Assembly: GCF_002760245.1 (NCBI RefSeq)
Contig: NZ_ASCA01000092.1
Span: 1-47,579, forward strand
DNA: 47,579 nt
Source: Streptococcus suis YS161
Lineage (GTDB): Bacteria > Bacillota > Bacilli > Lactobacillales > Streptococcaceae
Direction: 5' to 3'
Under the pieces are notes generated by a model, which was not told where the DNA came from, did not search any database, and saw only the letters and a list, made by a program, of their open reading frames with translations. This document shows positions 26,093-35,536 of the stretch, piece after piece. Within the stretch, counting starts at the first letter, position 1. Each line of letters opens with the position of its first letter. The position numbers and the translations under genes were made by a program.

Positions 26093-27220
26093 ATGCTAGA
26101 TTTAATCGCGACACGCCGAGCCCTCCACCAGATTCCAGAGCTGGGCATGGAGGAGTTCAAGACCCACGCCTTTCTCATGGAAACTATTGAGAACTTGCTG
26201 GAAGATTGCTCTTTTGCCCAAGTCCGTACATGGAAGACAGGTATCCTGGTCTATCTGACAGGTTCTGCTCCTGAAAAGACCATTGGCTGGCGGGCAGATA
26301 TTGACGGCCTGCCTATCGTGGAAGAAACGGACCTGGACTTCAAGTCCCTCCACCCAGACCGGATGCACGCTTGCGGACATGATTTCCACATGACCATTGC
26401 CCTGGGGCTTTTGGAGAAAATGGCAGAGCAGCAACCGAGAAATAATCTTCTCTTCTTGTTTCAGCCTGCGGAGGAAAATCTAGCAGGTGGTATGCTTATG
26501 TATGAAGCGGGGGCTTTCGGGGATTGGTTGCCAGATGAATTTTATGGGCTCCATGTCCGACCTGACCTCAAAGTCGGTCAAATGGCCACCAACCGTGCGA
26601 CCCTCTTTGCTGGAACCTGTGAAGTCAAGATACGGTTTACAGGAAAGGGTGGCCACGCAGCATTTCCCCATACCGCCAATGACGCCTTGGTGGCAGCCAG
26701 CTACTTTGTGACTCAGGTGCAGTCGGTGGTCAGCCGTAACGTTGACCCGATCGAGGGAGCGGTGGTGACCTTCGGCTCCATGCATGCTGGCACGACCAAC
26801 AATGTCATTGCTGAAACGGCCTTTTTGCACGGGACCATTCGGGCCTTGACTCAGAACATGAGCCTCTTGGTGCAAAAACGGGTGCGGGAAGTGGCAGAAG
26901 GGATTGCCCTGTCCTTTGGAGTGGACTTGGAGATCGAGCTCAATCCAAGTGGTTATCTGCCTGTGGAGAACAATCCACAGTTGGCGGATGAACTGATGAC
27001 TTATTTTGAACAGGTTGACGGTGTAGAGATGATTGACTGCCCACCTGCCATGACGGGAGAGGACTTCGGCTACCTGCTTAACAAGGTTCCGGGTGTTATG
27101 TTCTGGTTGGGTGTGGATACGCCTTATCCCCTTCACAATCCACGTCTCAGTCCCAAAGAGGAAGTGCTTCCCTTTGCTGTGGATAAGTTGAGCGATTTTT
27201 TGAAAATGAAAGCAAACTAG
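26093..27220 (+). CDS. N-acetyldiaminopimelate deacetylase (M20 family)
   Basis: A 375-residue M20D metallo-deacylase that removes the acetyl group from N-acetyl-LL-diaminopimelate. Metal ligand motifs are visible: [19 protein letters not shown] and the late [10 protein letters not shown]. The dimerisation domain contains [15 protein letters not shown]. It starts 9 nt after dapH behind AGAGG, so the two consecutive enzymes are co-transcribed. Its stop codon adjoins a terminator. Confidence 0.92.
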   Translation: MLDLIATRRALHQIPELGMEEFKTHAFLMETIENLLEDCSFAQVRTWKTGILVYLTGSAPEKTIGWRADIDGLPIVEETDLDFKSLHPDRMHACGHDFHMTIALGLLEKMAEQQPRNNLLFLFQPAEENLAGGMLMYEAGAFGDWLPDEFYGLHVRPDLKVGQMATNRATLFAGTCEVKIRFTGKGGHAAFPHTANDALVAASYFVTQVQSVVSRNVDPIEGAVVTFGSMHAGTTNNVIAETAFLHGTIRALTQNMSLLVQKRVREVAEGIALSFGVDLEIELNPSGYLPVENNPQLADELMTYFEQVDGVEMIDCPPAMTGEDFGYLLNKVPGVMFWLGVDTPYPLHNPRLSPKEEVLPFAVDKLSDFLKMKAN

Positions 27221-27241
27221 ACTGGAATTTCCAGTCTTTTT
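27220..27241 (+). terminator. Terminator after the DAP operon
   Basis: GACTGGA and TCCAGTC around ATT, followed by TTTTT. The stop codon's last base is its first base. Confidence 0.8.
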
Positions 27242-27261
27242 CTGAAAGAAAAGGAGTTTCT

Positions 27262-27804
27262 GTGGATAAAAAAGAAATTCGGCAAGAGGTCTTGCAGAGT
27301 TTGAAAGACCTGACTAGTAGTCAGCGAGCAAGATGGAGTCAGCAACTAACAGAAAGGCTCCTTTCATCTGACACCTATAAGTGCTCAAAGTCGCTTGGGA
27401 CCTACCTTTCCATGCCCCATGAGTTTGACACTTCTTATTTGATTGAACAGGCTCAAAAGGATGGAAAATGCATTTTCATCCCTAAGACCTATTCACAAGG
27501 GCGCATGGATTTTGTAGAATATAATCCTGATGATTTGGTAAAATCTAGGTTTGGGGTTTGGGAACCTGGGACTTATTCACAACCTGTGGATAAGTCTGTG
27601 GTTAAGTTGATCCATGTGCCTGGTTTAGCTTGGAATCAAGCGGGTTTTCGAGTGGGATATGGTGGTGGTTTTTATGATCGCTACCTAGCAGATTATCAGG
27701 GAGAGACGGTATCGACCTTGGCAGGCTTTCAAGTCTATGATTTCGAACCAGATATTTTTGATATTCCAGTAAAGGAGTTGTTGATTTTTGAAGAACTTTT
27801 TTGA
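27262..27804 (+). CDS. 5-formyltetrahydrofolate cyclo-ligase
   Basis: A 180-residue enzyme that converts 5-formyl-THF to 5,10-methenyl-THF using ATP. The C-terminal motif GFRVGYGGGFYDRYL is diagnostic, with LGTYLSMPHEFDTSYL and FIPKTY earlier in the fold. The start is GTG 27262 behind AAAGGAG. The end overlaps the rhomboid gene by 17 nt. Length is normal. Confidence 0.93.
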   Translation: MDKKEIRQEVLQSLKDLTSSQRARWSQQLTERLLSSDTYKCSKSLGTYLSMPHEFDTSYLIEQAQKDGKCIFIPKTYSQGRMDFVEYNPDDLVKSRFGVWEPGTYSQPVDKSVVKLIHVPGLAWNQAGFRVGYGGGFYDRYLADYQGETVSTLAGFQVYDFEPDIFDIPVKELLIFEELF

Positions 27805-28465
27805 TAAGCGCTACCCTGTAACCAATGGCTTGTTGGCAGTCACGGCTCTTGTTTTTCTTTTGATACAAGTATTTCGATTTGGGCAGACCACTACAGCCTA
27901 TACGATTTTTGAATTCGGTGGTATGTTTGGTGAGGTAGTGAGGTATGATCCGACTCAGTTGTGGCGCTTGATTTCCCCCATCTTTGTCCACATTGGTTGG
28001 GAACATTTTATCTTTAACAGCATTACCTTGCTTGGTTTGGGTTATCAATTAGAAGGCCTGTTTGGCTCAAGGCGCTTCTTTCTCCTCTATCTCTTGTCTG
28101 GGATCATGGGCAACCTTTTTGTTCTCTTTTTTACGCCAGACGTAGTTGGGGCAGGAGCATCGACCTCGCTCTTTGGTCTTTTTGCGGCTATGGCACTCTT
28201 GAGGAAATTTAGTCGCAGCCCTTATCTACAGGTTCTTGGTCAACGCTACATGGTCCTTTTGGGATTGAACTTGGTCTTAGGACTTTTTAATCCAACCATC
28301 AGCATGGCAGGGCATATTGGAGGAGCTGTTGGAGGTTGCTTGGTCGTGATGTTCCTTCCGCCTCTTGTTGAAAAGGATCTCTTTACAGGAAAACAGATTT
28401 TTTTCAGTTTCATTGGCTATTTGGGCTTGTTCGTTTTTCTACTAGGGATATTCTATTTGATGTAA
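27788..28465 (+). CDS. Rhomboid-family intramembrane serine protease
   Basis: A 225-residue polytopic protein. The catalytic serine is in GAGASTSLFGLFA (GxSx motif) and the partner histidine in MAGHIGGAVGG; the conserved HIGWEHFIFNS segment is also present. Six or seven hydrophobic helices fit the GlpG/YqgP type. The start is TTG 27788, inside the end of the preceding gene, with AAAGGAG about nine bases ahead in that gene, which implies coupled translation. Natural substrates are unknown. Confidence 0.9.
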   Translation: MKNFFDKRYPVTNGLLAVTALVFLLIQVFRFGQTTTAYTIFEFGGMFGEVVRYDPTQLWRLISPIFVHIGWEHFIFNSITLLGLGYQLEGLFGSRRFFLLYLLSGIMGNLFVLFFTPDVVGAGASTSLFGLFAAMALLRKFSRSPYLQVLGQRYMVLLGLNLVLGLFNPTISMAGHIGGAVGGCLVVMFLPPLVEKDLFTGKQIFFSFIGYLGLFVFLLGIFYLM

Positions 28466-28468
28466 TAA

Positions 28469-28492
28469 AAAAACTAGCGCTTGCTAGTTTTT
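28469..28492. terminator. Bidirectional terminator between the rhomboid gene and galU
   Basis: AAAAACTAGC and GCTAGTTTTT around GCTT: symmetric stem with A and T flanks serving convergent genes. The galU stop codon region overlaps its right arm. Confidence 0.9.
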
Positions 28493-29386
28493 CTTTGTAT
28501 CTAATTTTTTACCAAGATCGATCAAGTATTGTTTCAAATCATCTTTTACTTGAGGGTGTTGGAGAGCGTAGTCGATAGAAGTTTTCATGAAACCGAACTT
28601 ATCCCCAACATCGTAACGGTTGCCTTTGAATTCACGAGCAAACACGCGTTGCGTTTTGTTCAGAGTATCAATGGCATCTGTCAATTGAATCTCGTTCCCG
28701 GCACCTGGTTTTTGATTTTCTAAAATCCCAAAGATTTCAGGAGTGAGTAAGTAGCGTCCGATAATAGCAAGGTCTGAAGGAGCATCTTCTGGTTTTGGTT
28801 TTTCCACAAAGGTTTCCACACTATAGAGACCGTTGACACCTTCACCTTGTGGAGCGATAACACCGTATGCAGAAACTTCTTCATGAGGAACTGGCATAAC
28901 AGCAATGGTTGAAGCATGTGTTTTTTCATAGTCGTTCATGAGTTGCTTGGTCAATGGGACAGCTTTTGTATCTGTGATGTCCATGAGGTCATCGCCGAGC
29001 ATGACAACAAATGGCTCGTTCCCGACAAAGGCTTTAGCTTGAAGAACGGCATCACCAAGTCCACGTGGGTGGCTTTGACGGATGAAGTGTAGTCGAATGC
29101 CTGTTGTCTCATCAACAAGTTTCAACAAATCATTTTTTCCTTTTTCTTTGAGGTTGTATTCCAATTCAAAATTTGAATCAAAGTGGTCTTCGATAGAACG
29201 TTTGGATTTACCAGTGACCACCAAAATATCTTCGATACCAGAGCGAAGAGCTTCTTCAACGATAAATTGGATGGTTGGCTTGTCAACGATTGGCAACATT
29301 TCTTTGGCAAGAGCCTTAGTAGCAGGTAGGAAACGAGTTCCTAATCCAGCAGCTGGGATAACGGCTTTTCTAACTTTTTTTGTCAT
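28484..29386 (-). CDS. galU: UTP-glucose-1-phosphate uridylyltransferase
   Basis: A 300-residue nucleotidyltransferase that makes UDP-glucose for capsule and glycolipid synthesis. The nucleotide-binding [17 protein letters not shown] and VDKPTIQF motifs are intact, as is the [21 protein letters not shown] segment. It follows gpsA by 37 nt on the same strand with AAGGAG upstream, so the two are co-transcribed. Normal length. Confidence 0.97.
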   Translation of the reverse strand: MTKKVRKAVIPAAGLGTRFLPATKALAKEMLPIVDKPTIQFIVEEALRSGIEDILVVTGKSKRSIEDHFDSNFELEYNLKEKGKNDLLKLVDETTGIRLHFIRQSHPRGLGDAVLQAKAFVGNEPFVVMLGDDLMDITDTKAVPLTKQLMNDYEKTHASTIAVMPVPHEEVSAYGVIAPQGEGVNGLYSVETFVEKPKPEDAPSDLAIIGRYLLTPEIFGILENQKPGAGNEIQLTDAIDTLNKTQRVFAREFKGNRYDVGDKFGFMKTSIDYALQHPQVKDDLKQYLIDLGKKLDTKKN

Positions 29387-29423
29387 GGTACAATCTCCTT
29401 GTTATTTTGTTAATGACTATTTT

Positions 29424-30440
29424 TTAAACCCACTCGTTTTCATGGCGGAATTCACCAGACATGATTTCCTTAATCGCGTCTTGGATGCTTGCGCCTTGAT
29501 AAATCACGCTATAGATGGCTTGAGTGATTGGCATATAGACATTCAATTCTTGTGCCAACTCGTAAGCTGCTTTGGTAGTAGAAATTCCTTCGATGACCAT
29601 GCCCATATTGGCTTCGATGTCCTCCAATTTTTCACCCTTGCCAAGCAAATCACCAGCCCGCCAGTTCCGTGAGTGAACGGATGTACCTGTAACAATCAAG
29701 TCGCCGACGCCAGATAGACCGCTGTAAGTCAAGGGATTGGCACCCATGGCTACACCGAGTCGGGTAATTTCTGTCAATCCACGGGCGATAATAGCTGCCT
29801 TGGCATTATCACCAAATCCAAGACCGTGAAGAGCACCTGCACCAACGGCGATGATGTTCTTAAGAGCACCAGCAGTTTCTACCCCAATGACATCGTTGTT
29901 GGTGTAAAGGCGGAAGTAATGGTTGCTGAAGAGGTTTTGGACGTAGCTAGCTGTTTCCAAGTCTTTCGATGCGGCAGAAATCAAGGTCAAATCGCGGACA
30001 ATGGTTTCTTCTGCGTGGCTTGGTCCTGAAACTACAACGATTTCCGAGCGAAGTTCAGCAGGAATCTCTTCTTCCAAGACCTCTGACAGGCGTTTGTGGC
30101 TATCTGGTTCCAAGCCTTTGGAAGCATGCATGACAACAACCTTGTGCTTGAGAGCTTGGGCCACTTGCTTGGCAACCAGACGGGTTACCTTGGTCGGCAC
30201 AACGAATAGAACTGCATCCACACCGTTTAAGGTTTCTGCTAAATCCTTGTAGCCTGTGATTTTATCATCTAGGACAATATCCTTGAAGTAGCGAGTATTG
30301 GTATGGTGTTCATTGATTTCGTCAATTTGTTCAGGGATATTTCCCCAAATACGGACAGTATGACCGTTATCGTTGAGAACTTGGGCAAGGGCAGTTCCCC
30401 ATGAGCCTGGTCCCAAGACAGCAATGGTTTGTTTGGTCAT
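29424..30440 (-). CDS. gpsA: NAD(P)-dependent glycerol-3-phosphate dehydrogenase
   Basis: A 338-residue cytoplasmic enzyme making sn-glycerol 3-phosphate for phospholipids. The N-terminal dinucleotide fold [10 protein letters not shown] (10-19), the [19 protein letters not shown] catalytic lysine region and the [11 protein letters not shown] segment are all typical. AAAGGA precedes the start. It is first in a two-gene unit with galU, an arrangement common in streptococci. Confidence 0.97.
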   Translation of the reverse strand: MTKQTIAVLGPGSWGTALAQVLNDNGHTVRIWGNIPEQIDEINEHHTNTRYFKDIVLDDKITGYKDLAETLNGVDAVLFVVPTKVTRLVAKQVAQALKHKVVVMHASKGLEPDSHKRLSEVLEEEIPAELRSEIVVVSGPSHAEETIVRDLTLISAASKDLETASYVQNLFSNHYFRLYTNNDVIGVETAGALKNIIAVGAGALHGLGFGDNAKAAIIARGLTEITRLGVAMGANPLTYSGLSGVGDLIVTGTSVHSRNWRAGDLLGKGEKLEDIEANMGMVIEGISTTKAAYELAQELNVYMPITQAIYSVIYQGASIQDAIKEIMSGEFRHENEWV

Positions 30441-30475
30441 AGAAAATCCTTTCTAGGTTGAGTTGATTTGTCTAT

Positions 30476-30500
30476 ATTATATCATAATCCATAGATAAAA
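30476..30500 (-). promoter_or_regulatory. Predicted gpsA-galU promoter
   Basis: On the minus strand an extended -10 TGATATAAT (TATAAT at 30476-30481) lies about 35 nt ahead of the gpsA start. No strong -35 is seen. Confidence 0.5.
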
Positions 30501-30580
30501 TCTTGCAAGTCATGTCAAATATTGCTGTTTAGGAAGAAAAATGTTAGCAGGGTGAGCTTTGAAAATAGAAGTTAAAATGA

Positions 30581-30615
30581 TTGACAATAGTTCCTAAGAG
30601 AACTATAATAGTTCT
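30581..30615 (+). promoter_or_regulatory. satR promoter and MarR-type operator
   Basis: TTGACA (30581-30586), a 17-nt spacer and TATAAT (30604-30609). AGAACTATAATAGTTCT (30599-30615), with perfect 7-bp arms, covers the -10, and a second dyad, AGTTCCTAAGAGAACT, overlaps the spacer. The layout fits autorepression by the MarR-family protein encoded just downstream. Confidence 0.85.
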
Positions 30616-30647
30616 CATGCTAATTAATTGATTGGAAAGGAGTCATT

Positions 30648-31097
30648 GTGGGACATACCATTGCAGATTTTCGGAACCTGCTCAATCAGATTGAACAAAT
30701 CAGTGAAACCATTGCTAAAGAATACGATGTGGAGCACTTGGCTGGTCCACAGGGCTGGGCCTTGCGTTTCATTGCGGAACGGTCAGACCTTGAAACCTTT
30801 GTCAAAGATATAGAAGCAGAATTGAAGATTTCCAAATCTGTTGCTAGCAATCTGGTCAAGCGAATGGAGAAAAATGGCTTTATCCAAGTCCTGCCTTCTC
30901 AGGTTGACAAACGCTACAAACGGTTGGTTTTGACGGAAAAAGGACAGAGTAAGATCTGTCACCTGAAAGCCTTCCATGAAGAAATGCACCATTCTCTATT
31001 TTGGGGTATTCAAAAAGAAGACTTTGATTTGGTTAGGCAAGTAGCCGATCAATTAAAAGAAAATATTCAACACTATAAGGAGAAGAAACATGTTTAA
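30648..31097 (+). CDS. satR: MarR-family repressor of the SatAB exporter
   Basis: A 149-residue winged-helix protein. The recognition region EAELKISKSVASNLVKRMEKNGFIQVLPS and wing SQVDKRYKRLVLTEKGQ are standard MarR features. The start is GTG 30648 behind AAAGGAG. It overlaps satA by 8 nt. The order MarR gene then two ABC half-transporters matches the S. suis satR-satA-satB fluoroquinolone efflux operon as I know it. Loss of repressor function would raise efflux, and the protein here appears intact. Confidence 0.88.
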   Translation: MGHTIADFRNLLNQIEQISETIAKEYDVEHLAGPQGWALRFIAERSDLETFVKDIEAELKISKSVASNLVKRMEKNGFIQVLPSQVDKRYKRLVLTEKGQSKICHLKAFHEEMHHSLFWGIQKEDFDLVRQVADQLKENIQHYKEKKHV

Positions 31098-32796
31098 AGA
31101 AGCCATTTTACGCTATAAATGGTACGCCTTAGCATCGGTCTTGCTGACGTCAATTGTCGTAGCAACGACCTTGATGCAGCCTAGCTATTTGCAGGATGTC
31201 TTGACAGCAGTCTTGGTCAATGACAAGGATGAAATTGTTCGTGTAGGCAAATTACTGCTGATTATTGCTGGAATTGGTCTTTTGGCAGGGCTTGTCAATA
31301 CCATTTCAGCAGCTAAGATTTCTCAGGGAGTATCTGCGGATATTCGCGAGAAGACCTTTCGGAAGATCCAAAGTTTCTCTTATGCTAATATTGAAGAGTT
31401 TAACGCGGGGAACCTGGTTGTTCGGATGACTAACGATGTCAATCAAATCCAGAACCTTGTCATGATGCTCTTTACAGTGTTGATGCGGGTTCCATTGCTG
31501 TTTGTTGGAGCCTTCATTATGGCAGTGCGGACCATGCCAGAACTCTGGTGGATGATTATTCTCATGGTGGTCTTGATTATGGCCATTATGGCGGTTGTCA
31601 TGGGGCAGATGGGACCACGTTTTGGGAAATTCCAGAACCTCATGGACAGGATGAACAGTATTGCTAAGGAAAACCTACGTGGAATCCGTGTGGTCAAGTC
31701 TTTTGTACAAGAAAAAAATCAGTATGCGAAGTTCAAGAAAGTATCTAATGAACTCTTGGACCTCAATCTTTTTATCGGCTATGGTTTTGCTATCTTGCAA
31801 CCCTTGATGATGTTTATCTCTTACATGGCGATTTTTGCATCGCTCTACTTGGTGTCTGGGATGTTGGAAACCAATATGGAAGCAGTTGGTGGCTTTACTT
31901 CCTTTATGAGCTACCTCATGCAAATCATGTTTGCCATTATCATGACTAGTTTCATGGGGATGCAGGCTTCACGTGCTGCCATTTCTATTAAGCGGATCAG
32001 CGAGGTCTTGGATACAGAACCTGCTATGACCTTCAAGGATGTGGCGGATGAAGAATTGACTGGTAAGATTGTCTTTGACAATGTTAGCTTTACCTATCCA
32101 CACGATACAGAGCCGACGTTGAAAAATATCTCATTTGAGATTGAGCCAGGTCAAATGGTCGGTGTGGTTGGTGCAACAGGTGCGGGTAAATCCACTCTTG
32201 CTCAACTGATTCCGCGTTTGTTTGACCCGCAAGAAGGAACGGTATCCATCGGTGGTCGGGACTTGAAAGAAGTCAGCCAGAACACCCTGCGTGATACGGT
32301 ATCGATTGTCTTGCAAAAGGCTATTCTCTTCTCGGGAACCATTGCGGACAACCTGCGTCAAGGCTCTCCTGGTGCTGATTTGCAACGCTTGGAGCGGGCC
32401 GCAGGTATTGCCCAAGCCAAAGAATTTATCGACCGTTTGGATGACACTTACGAAAGTCAGGTGGAGGAGCGTGGAAATAACTTCTCTGGTGGTCAGAAAC
32501 AGCGGATGTCCATTGCACGTGGTGTGATTGGCGAGCCTAAGGTTTTGGTCTTGGATGACTCAACTTCTGCCTTGGATGCCAAGTCTGAGAAACTAGTCCA
32601 AGAGGCTCTCAACCATGATTTGAAGGGGACAACCACTGTCATCGTTGCCCAGAAGATTTCTTCTGTTGTCAAAGCTGATAAGATTTTGGTTCTTGACGAA
32701 GGTCGTCTGATCGGCCAAGGTACCCACGCTGAGTTGGTAGCTACGAACGATGTCTACCGTGAAATCTACGAAACACAGAAAGGGAGGGAAGAATAG
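31090..32796 (+). CDS. satA: Multidrug ABC exporter subunit SatA (degenerate ATP site)
   Basis: A 568-residue half-transporter with six membrane helices (residues 1-310) and a C-terminal ATPase. Walker A (GATGAGKST, from 361) and the signature FSGGQKQR are intact, but the catalytic glutamate after Walker B is Asp490 (LVLDDSTSALD) and the switch histidine is Gln521 (VAQKISS). This is the usual asymmetry of heterodimeric exporters, in which the partner supplies the active site. It is translated from within the satR end, and satB follows with no gap. Confidence 0.92.
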   Translation: MFKEAILRYKWYALASVLLTSIVVATTLMQPSYLQDVLTAVLVNDKDEIVRVGKLLLIIAGIGLLAGLVNTISAAKISQGVSADIREKTFRKIQSFSYANIEEFNAGNLVVRMTNDVNQIQNLVMMLFTVLMRVPLLFVGAFIMAVRTMPELWWMIILMVVLIMAIMAVVMGQMGPRFGKFQNLMDRMNSIAKENLRGIRVVKSFVQEKNQYAKFKKVSNELLDLNLFIGYGFAILQPLMMFISYMAIFASLYLVSGMLETNMEAVGGFTSFMSYLMQIMFAIIMTSFMGMQASRAAISIKRISEVLDTEPAMTFKDVADEELTGKIVFDNVSFTYPHDTEPTLKNISFEIEPGQMVGVVGATGAGKSTLAQLIPRLFDPQEGTVSIGGRDLKEVSQNTLRDTVSIVLQKAILFSGTIADNLRQGSPGADLQRLERAAGIAQAKEFIDRLDDTYESQVEERGNNFSGGQKQRMSIARGVIGEPKVLVLDDSTSALDAKSEKLVQEALNHDLKGTTTVIVAQKISSVVKADKILVLDEGRLIGQGTHAELVATNDVYREIYETQKGREE

Positions 32797-34581
32797 ATGA
32801 AAACACTTAGATTTTTCTGGTTTTATTTTAAACGCTATAAACTGTCCTTTGCTGTGATTTTTCTAGCCATTGTGACGGCGACTTATTTGCAGGTTAAGAC
32901 ACCTGTTTTCCTTGGAGATGCGATTGCAGAGATGGGGAAAATTGGTCAGGCTTATTTTGCTTCGGTGCAAATGGGTCAGTCAGATTTCAAGCCTGACCTA
33001 GCTGATTTTAATGGGGTTATGCTCAATCTCTTGTTGGCCTATGTGGCGACGGTGGTGTCGACCCTGATTTATACCCTGCTCTTTACACGCATCGTTGCTC
33101 ATTCAACCAACCGGATGCGAAAAGGTTTGTTTGGCAAGTTGGAACGCTTGACAGTTGCCTTCTTTGACAGCCACAAGGATGGGGATATTCTTTCTCGTTT
33201 TACCAGTGATTTGGATAATATCCAAAATGCTTTTAACCAGTCCTTGACTCAGGTAGTGACCAATATCGCTCTTTACATCGGTATGGTTATCATGATGTTC
33301 CGTCAGGATACTCGCTTGGCTTTGGTAACTATCGCATCTACGCCAGTTGCCTTGATTGCCCTAGTGATTATCATTCGCCTGTCACGGAAATATACTGACA
33401 AGCAACAGGCTGCGGTGTCTAAACTCAATGCCTACATGGATGAGAAGATTTCAGGGCAAAAAGCGATTATTGTACAGGGTGTGCAGGAAGAGACGATTGA
33501 TGGTTTCTTGGAGCTCAATGAAGAAGTTCGTCGTACAACTTTCAAGGGACGTTTGTTTGGTGGGATTCTCTTTCCATTTATGAACGGAATGAGCTTGGTT
33601 AATACTGCCATTGTTATCTTTGCAGGATCCAGCATTGTCCTAAATGATAACTCGCTGGAAACAGCAGCCGCACTTGGTCTGGTCGTGACCTTTGTTCAAT
33701 ATTCGCAACAGTATTACCAGCCAATCATGCAGATTGCATCTAGCTGGGCAGAATTGCAGTTGGCTTTCACTGGTGCTCATCGTATTCAGGAAATGTTTGA
33801 TGAGCCTGAGGAAGTCCGCCCTCAAAACGCTCCGCTATTTACCGAATTAAAAGAAGGTGTTGAAATCAAGGACATCGACTTTGGCTACCTGCCAGGTCAG
33901 AAGGTCTTGGACAAGGTATCCATTTCAGCTCCTAAGGGCAAAATGGTGGCGGTCGTTGGGCCGACGGGGTCTGGTAAGACTACCATTATGAACTTGATCA
34001 ACCGCTTCTACGATGTCAATGGTGGTAGTGTAGCCTTTGACGGTCGCGATATTCGGGAATATGATTTGGATAGTTTGCGGGATAAGGTCGGTATTGTCTT
34101 GCAGGAGTCGGTGCTTTTCTCTGGTACCATTGCGGACAATATCCGATTTGGTGATGAGAGTATTTCGCAGGAAATGGTGGAAACCGCAGCCCGTGCTACT
34201 CATATCCACGACTTTATCATGAGCTTGCCAGAGGGCTATGAAACCTTTGTGACCGATGATGAGAATGTCTTCTCGACAGGTCAGAAACAGCTGATTTCCA
34301 TTGCCCGTACGCTCTTGACAGATCCGCAGGTCTTGATTTTGGACGAAGCAACGTCTAACGTTGATACCGTGACGGAAGCCAAAATCCAAAAGGCCATGGA
34401 GGCTATTATCGCAGGACGGACCAGCTTCGTCATTGCCCACCGCCTCAAAACCATTCTCAATGCGGATGAAATCATCGTCCTCAAAGACGGAAAAGTCATC
34501 GAGCAGGGCAACCACAGCCAACTCCTAAAACTCAATGGCTTCTACGCCGAACTCTACCACAACCAGTTTGTGTTTGAATAG
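32797..34581 (+). CDS. satB: Multidrug ABC exporter subunit SatB (catalytic half)
   Basis: A 594-residue half-transporter that pairs with SatA. Walker A is GPTGSGKTT, Walker B with catalytic Glu517 is LILDEATSN, and the switch His548 is in IAHRLKT. The signature is FSTGQKQ rather than SGGQ, complementing SatA. ATG 32797 directly follows the satA stop, with GGAGGG inside satA. The last 109 bases, from 34473 on, are duplicated at 37893-38002. A terminator follows. Confidence 0.92.
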   Translation: MKTLRFFWFYFKRYKLSFAVIFLAIVTATYLQVKTPVFLGDAIAEMGKIGQAYFASVQMGQSDFKPDLADFNGVMLNLLLAYVATVVSTLIYTLLFTRIVAHSTNRMRKGLFGKLERLTVAFFDSHKDGDILSRFTSDLDNIQNAFNQSLTQVVTNIALYIGMVIMMFRQDTRLALVTIASTPVALIALVIIIRLSRKYTDKQQAAVSKLNAYMDEKISGQKAIIVQGVQEETIDGFLELNEEVRRTTFKGRLFGGILFPFMNGMSLVNTAIVIFAGSSIVLNDNSLETAAALGLVVTFVQYSQQYYQPIMQIASSWAELQLAFTGAHRIQEMFDEPEEVRPQNAPLFTELKEGVEIKDIDFGYLPGQKVLDKVSISAPKGKMVAVVGPTGSGKTTIMNLINRFYDVNGGSVAFDGRDIREYDLDSLRDKVGIVLQESVLFSGTIADNIRFGDESISQEMVETAARATHIHDFIMSLPEGYETFVTDDENVFSTGQKQLISIARTLLTDPQVLILDEATSNVDTVTEAKIQKAMEAIIAGRTSFVIAHRLKTILNADEIIVLKDGKVIEQGNHSQLLKLNGFYAELYHNQFVFE

Positions 34582-34589
34582 TAAAAAAT

Positions 34590-34650
34590 AACAGCCAAGC
34601 AGGCCACAATCCTTAAACTTTTAGGATGTGGTTTATCTTGGCTGTTTTTG
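34590..34650. terminator. Terminator between satB and the convergent channel gene
   Basis: AACAGCCAAG (34590-34599) and CTTGGCTGTT (34637-34646) with inner CCACA.TCCT/AGGATGTGG pairing and a following T run. Confidence 0.8.
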
Positions 34651-34658
34651 TAGTATCG

Positions 34659-35453
34659 TTACTGTTCAAGATGGTTGGTTTTGGTCTGATTGAGCCAAGC
34701 ATAAGCAATTCCAATAAAGAGGCCGGCTCCAAGCCAATTTCCAAAGAAAACAACAATCCACTGACGAAGAATATTCACGATGGTAAAGGTATCTACATTA
34801 GTACGAGCAGCATTAAAGGCTAGGAGCATGAATGATGCGAAATTAGCAACTAAGTGTTCGTTGATAAGGAAAACAAACATAAAAATAGCAGATACAATAA
34901 CAAAGAATTTGGCGGATTGTTCCTTGAGTAGCATATACCCAAGGATAGCCATATTCACAAACATATTGGCAGTAATTCCCTCAAAGAAGTTACTCCAGTC
35001 GGATTTTCCTAGTTTGATGGTGACAGCGTTGACAACAAAACTTTCGTCAGATAAGTTAAGGTAGGAGAAGGACTGATTGAAAAGCCAAGCCAGAATGGTA
35101 GCACCTACAAAGTTGAAGAAGGTGCAGTAAAGTAACATCAGCGTTACTTTTTTCCAAGTAATTTGCTTATAATAGGCACCAGTCGTTAGATACATCATAT
35201 TAGATGTAGCCAATTCGCCACCAAAAATAAGAACAAAAATCAGTCCGATAGCAAAGATAAAGGTAAAAACAAAACGCGATAGACTTGGGAATTGACTGGA
35301 GATGACATCAGCTCCAATAATACCAACAGCTGTTGACATGGTCAAATAAGCTCCTGCATACATGGAGCGTAAGGCGTAACGGCTTAGACTTTCATCAAAA
35401 AGGGATTCTTTTTTTGAAACTGCAACCGAAATTTTTTCTTGAAATGGGGACAT
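34659..35453 (-). CDS. Formate/nitrite transporter family channel
   Basis: A 264-residue FNT-family pore with six hydrophobic segments. Characteristic regions include the N-terminal RSMYAGAYLTMSTAVG, GGELATSNMMYLT and NWLGAGLFIGIAYAW near the end. Family members carry formate, nitrite or hydrosulfide. The start MSPFQEK at 35453 is preferred because AAGGAGG lies just upstream; an extension to 35480 covers that site. It lies next to NADPH-flavin reductases, so a formate/anaerobic role is plausible but not shown. Confidence 0.85.
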   Translation of the reverse strand: MSPFQEKISVAVSKKESLFDESLSRYALRSMYAGAYLTMSTAVGIIGADVISSQFPSLSRFVFTFIFAIGLIFVLIFGGELATSNMMYLTTGAYYKQITWKKVTLMLLYCTFFNFVGATILAWLFNQSFSYLNLSDESFVVNAVTIKLGKSDWSNFFEGITANMFVNMAILGYMLLKEQSAKFFVIVSAIFMFVFLINEHLVANFASFMLLAFNAARTNVDTFTIVNILRQWIVVFFGNWLGAGLFIGIAYAWLNQTKTNHLEQ

Positions 35454-35536
35454 GGGGCCTCCTTGTGACATAATCATCAAAAATTTATTGAAAAAATATA
35501 GTGGAAAGGGAGCCCCTTCCCACTAGTTTTTATTTG

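Noticed and set aside
26480..27136. 218-codon antisense frame in the deacetylase gene
   Set aside because: The deacetylase reading is certain from motifs. The antisense frame has no start context and is a codon-bias artefact.
28720..28929. Small minus-strand ORF inside galU
   Set aside because: Out-of-frame shadow of galU.
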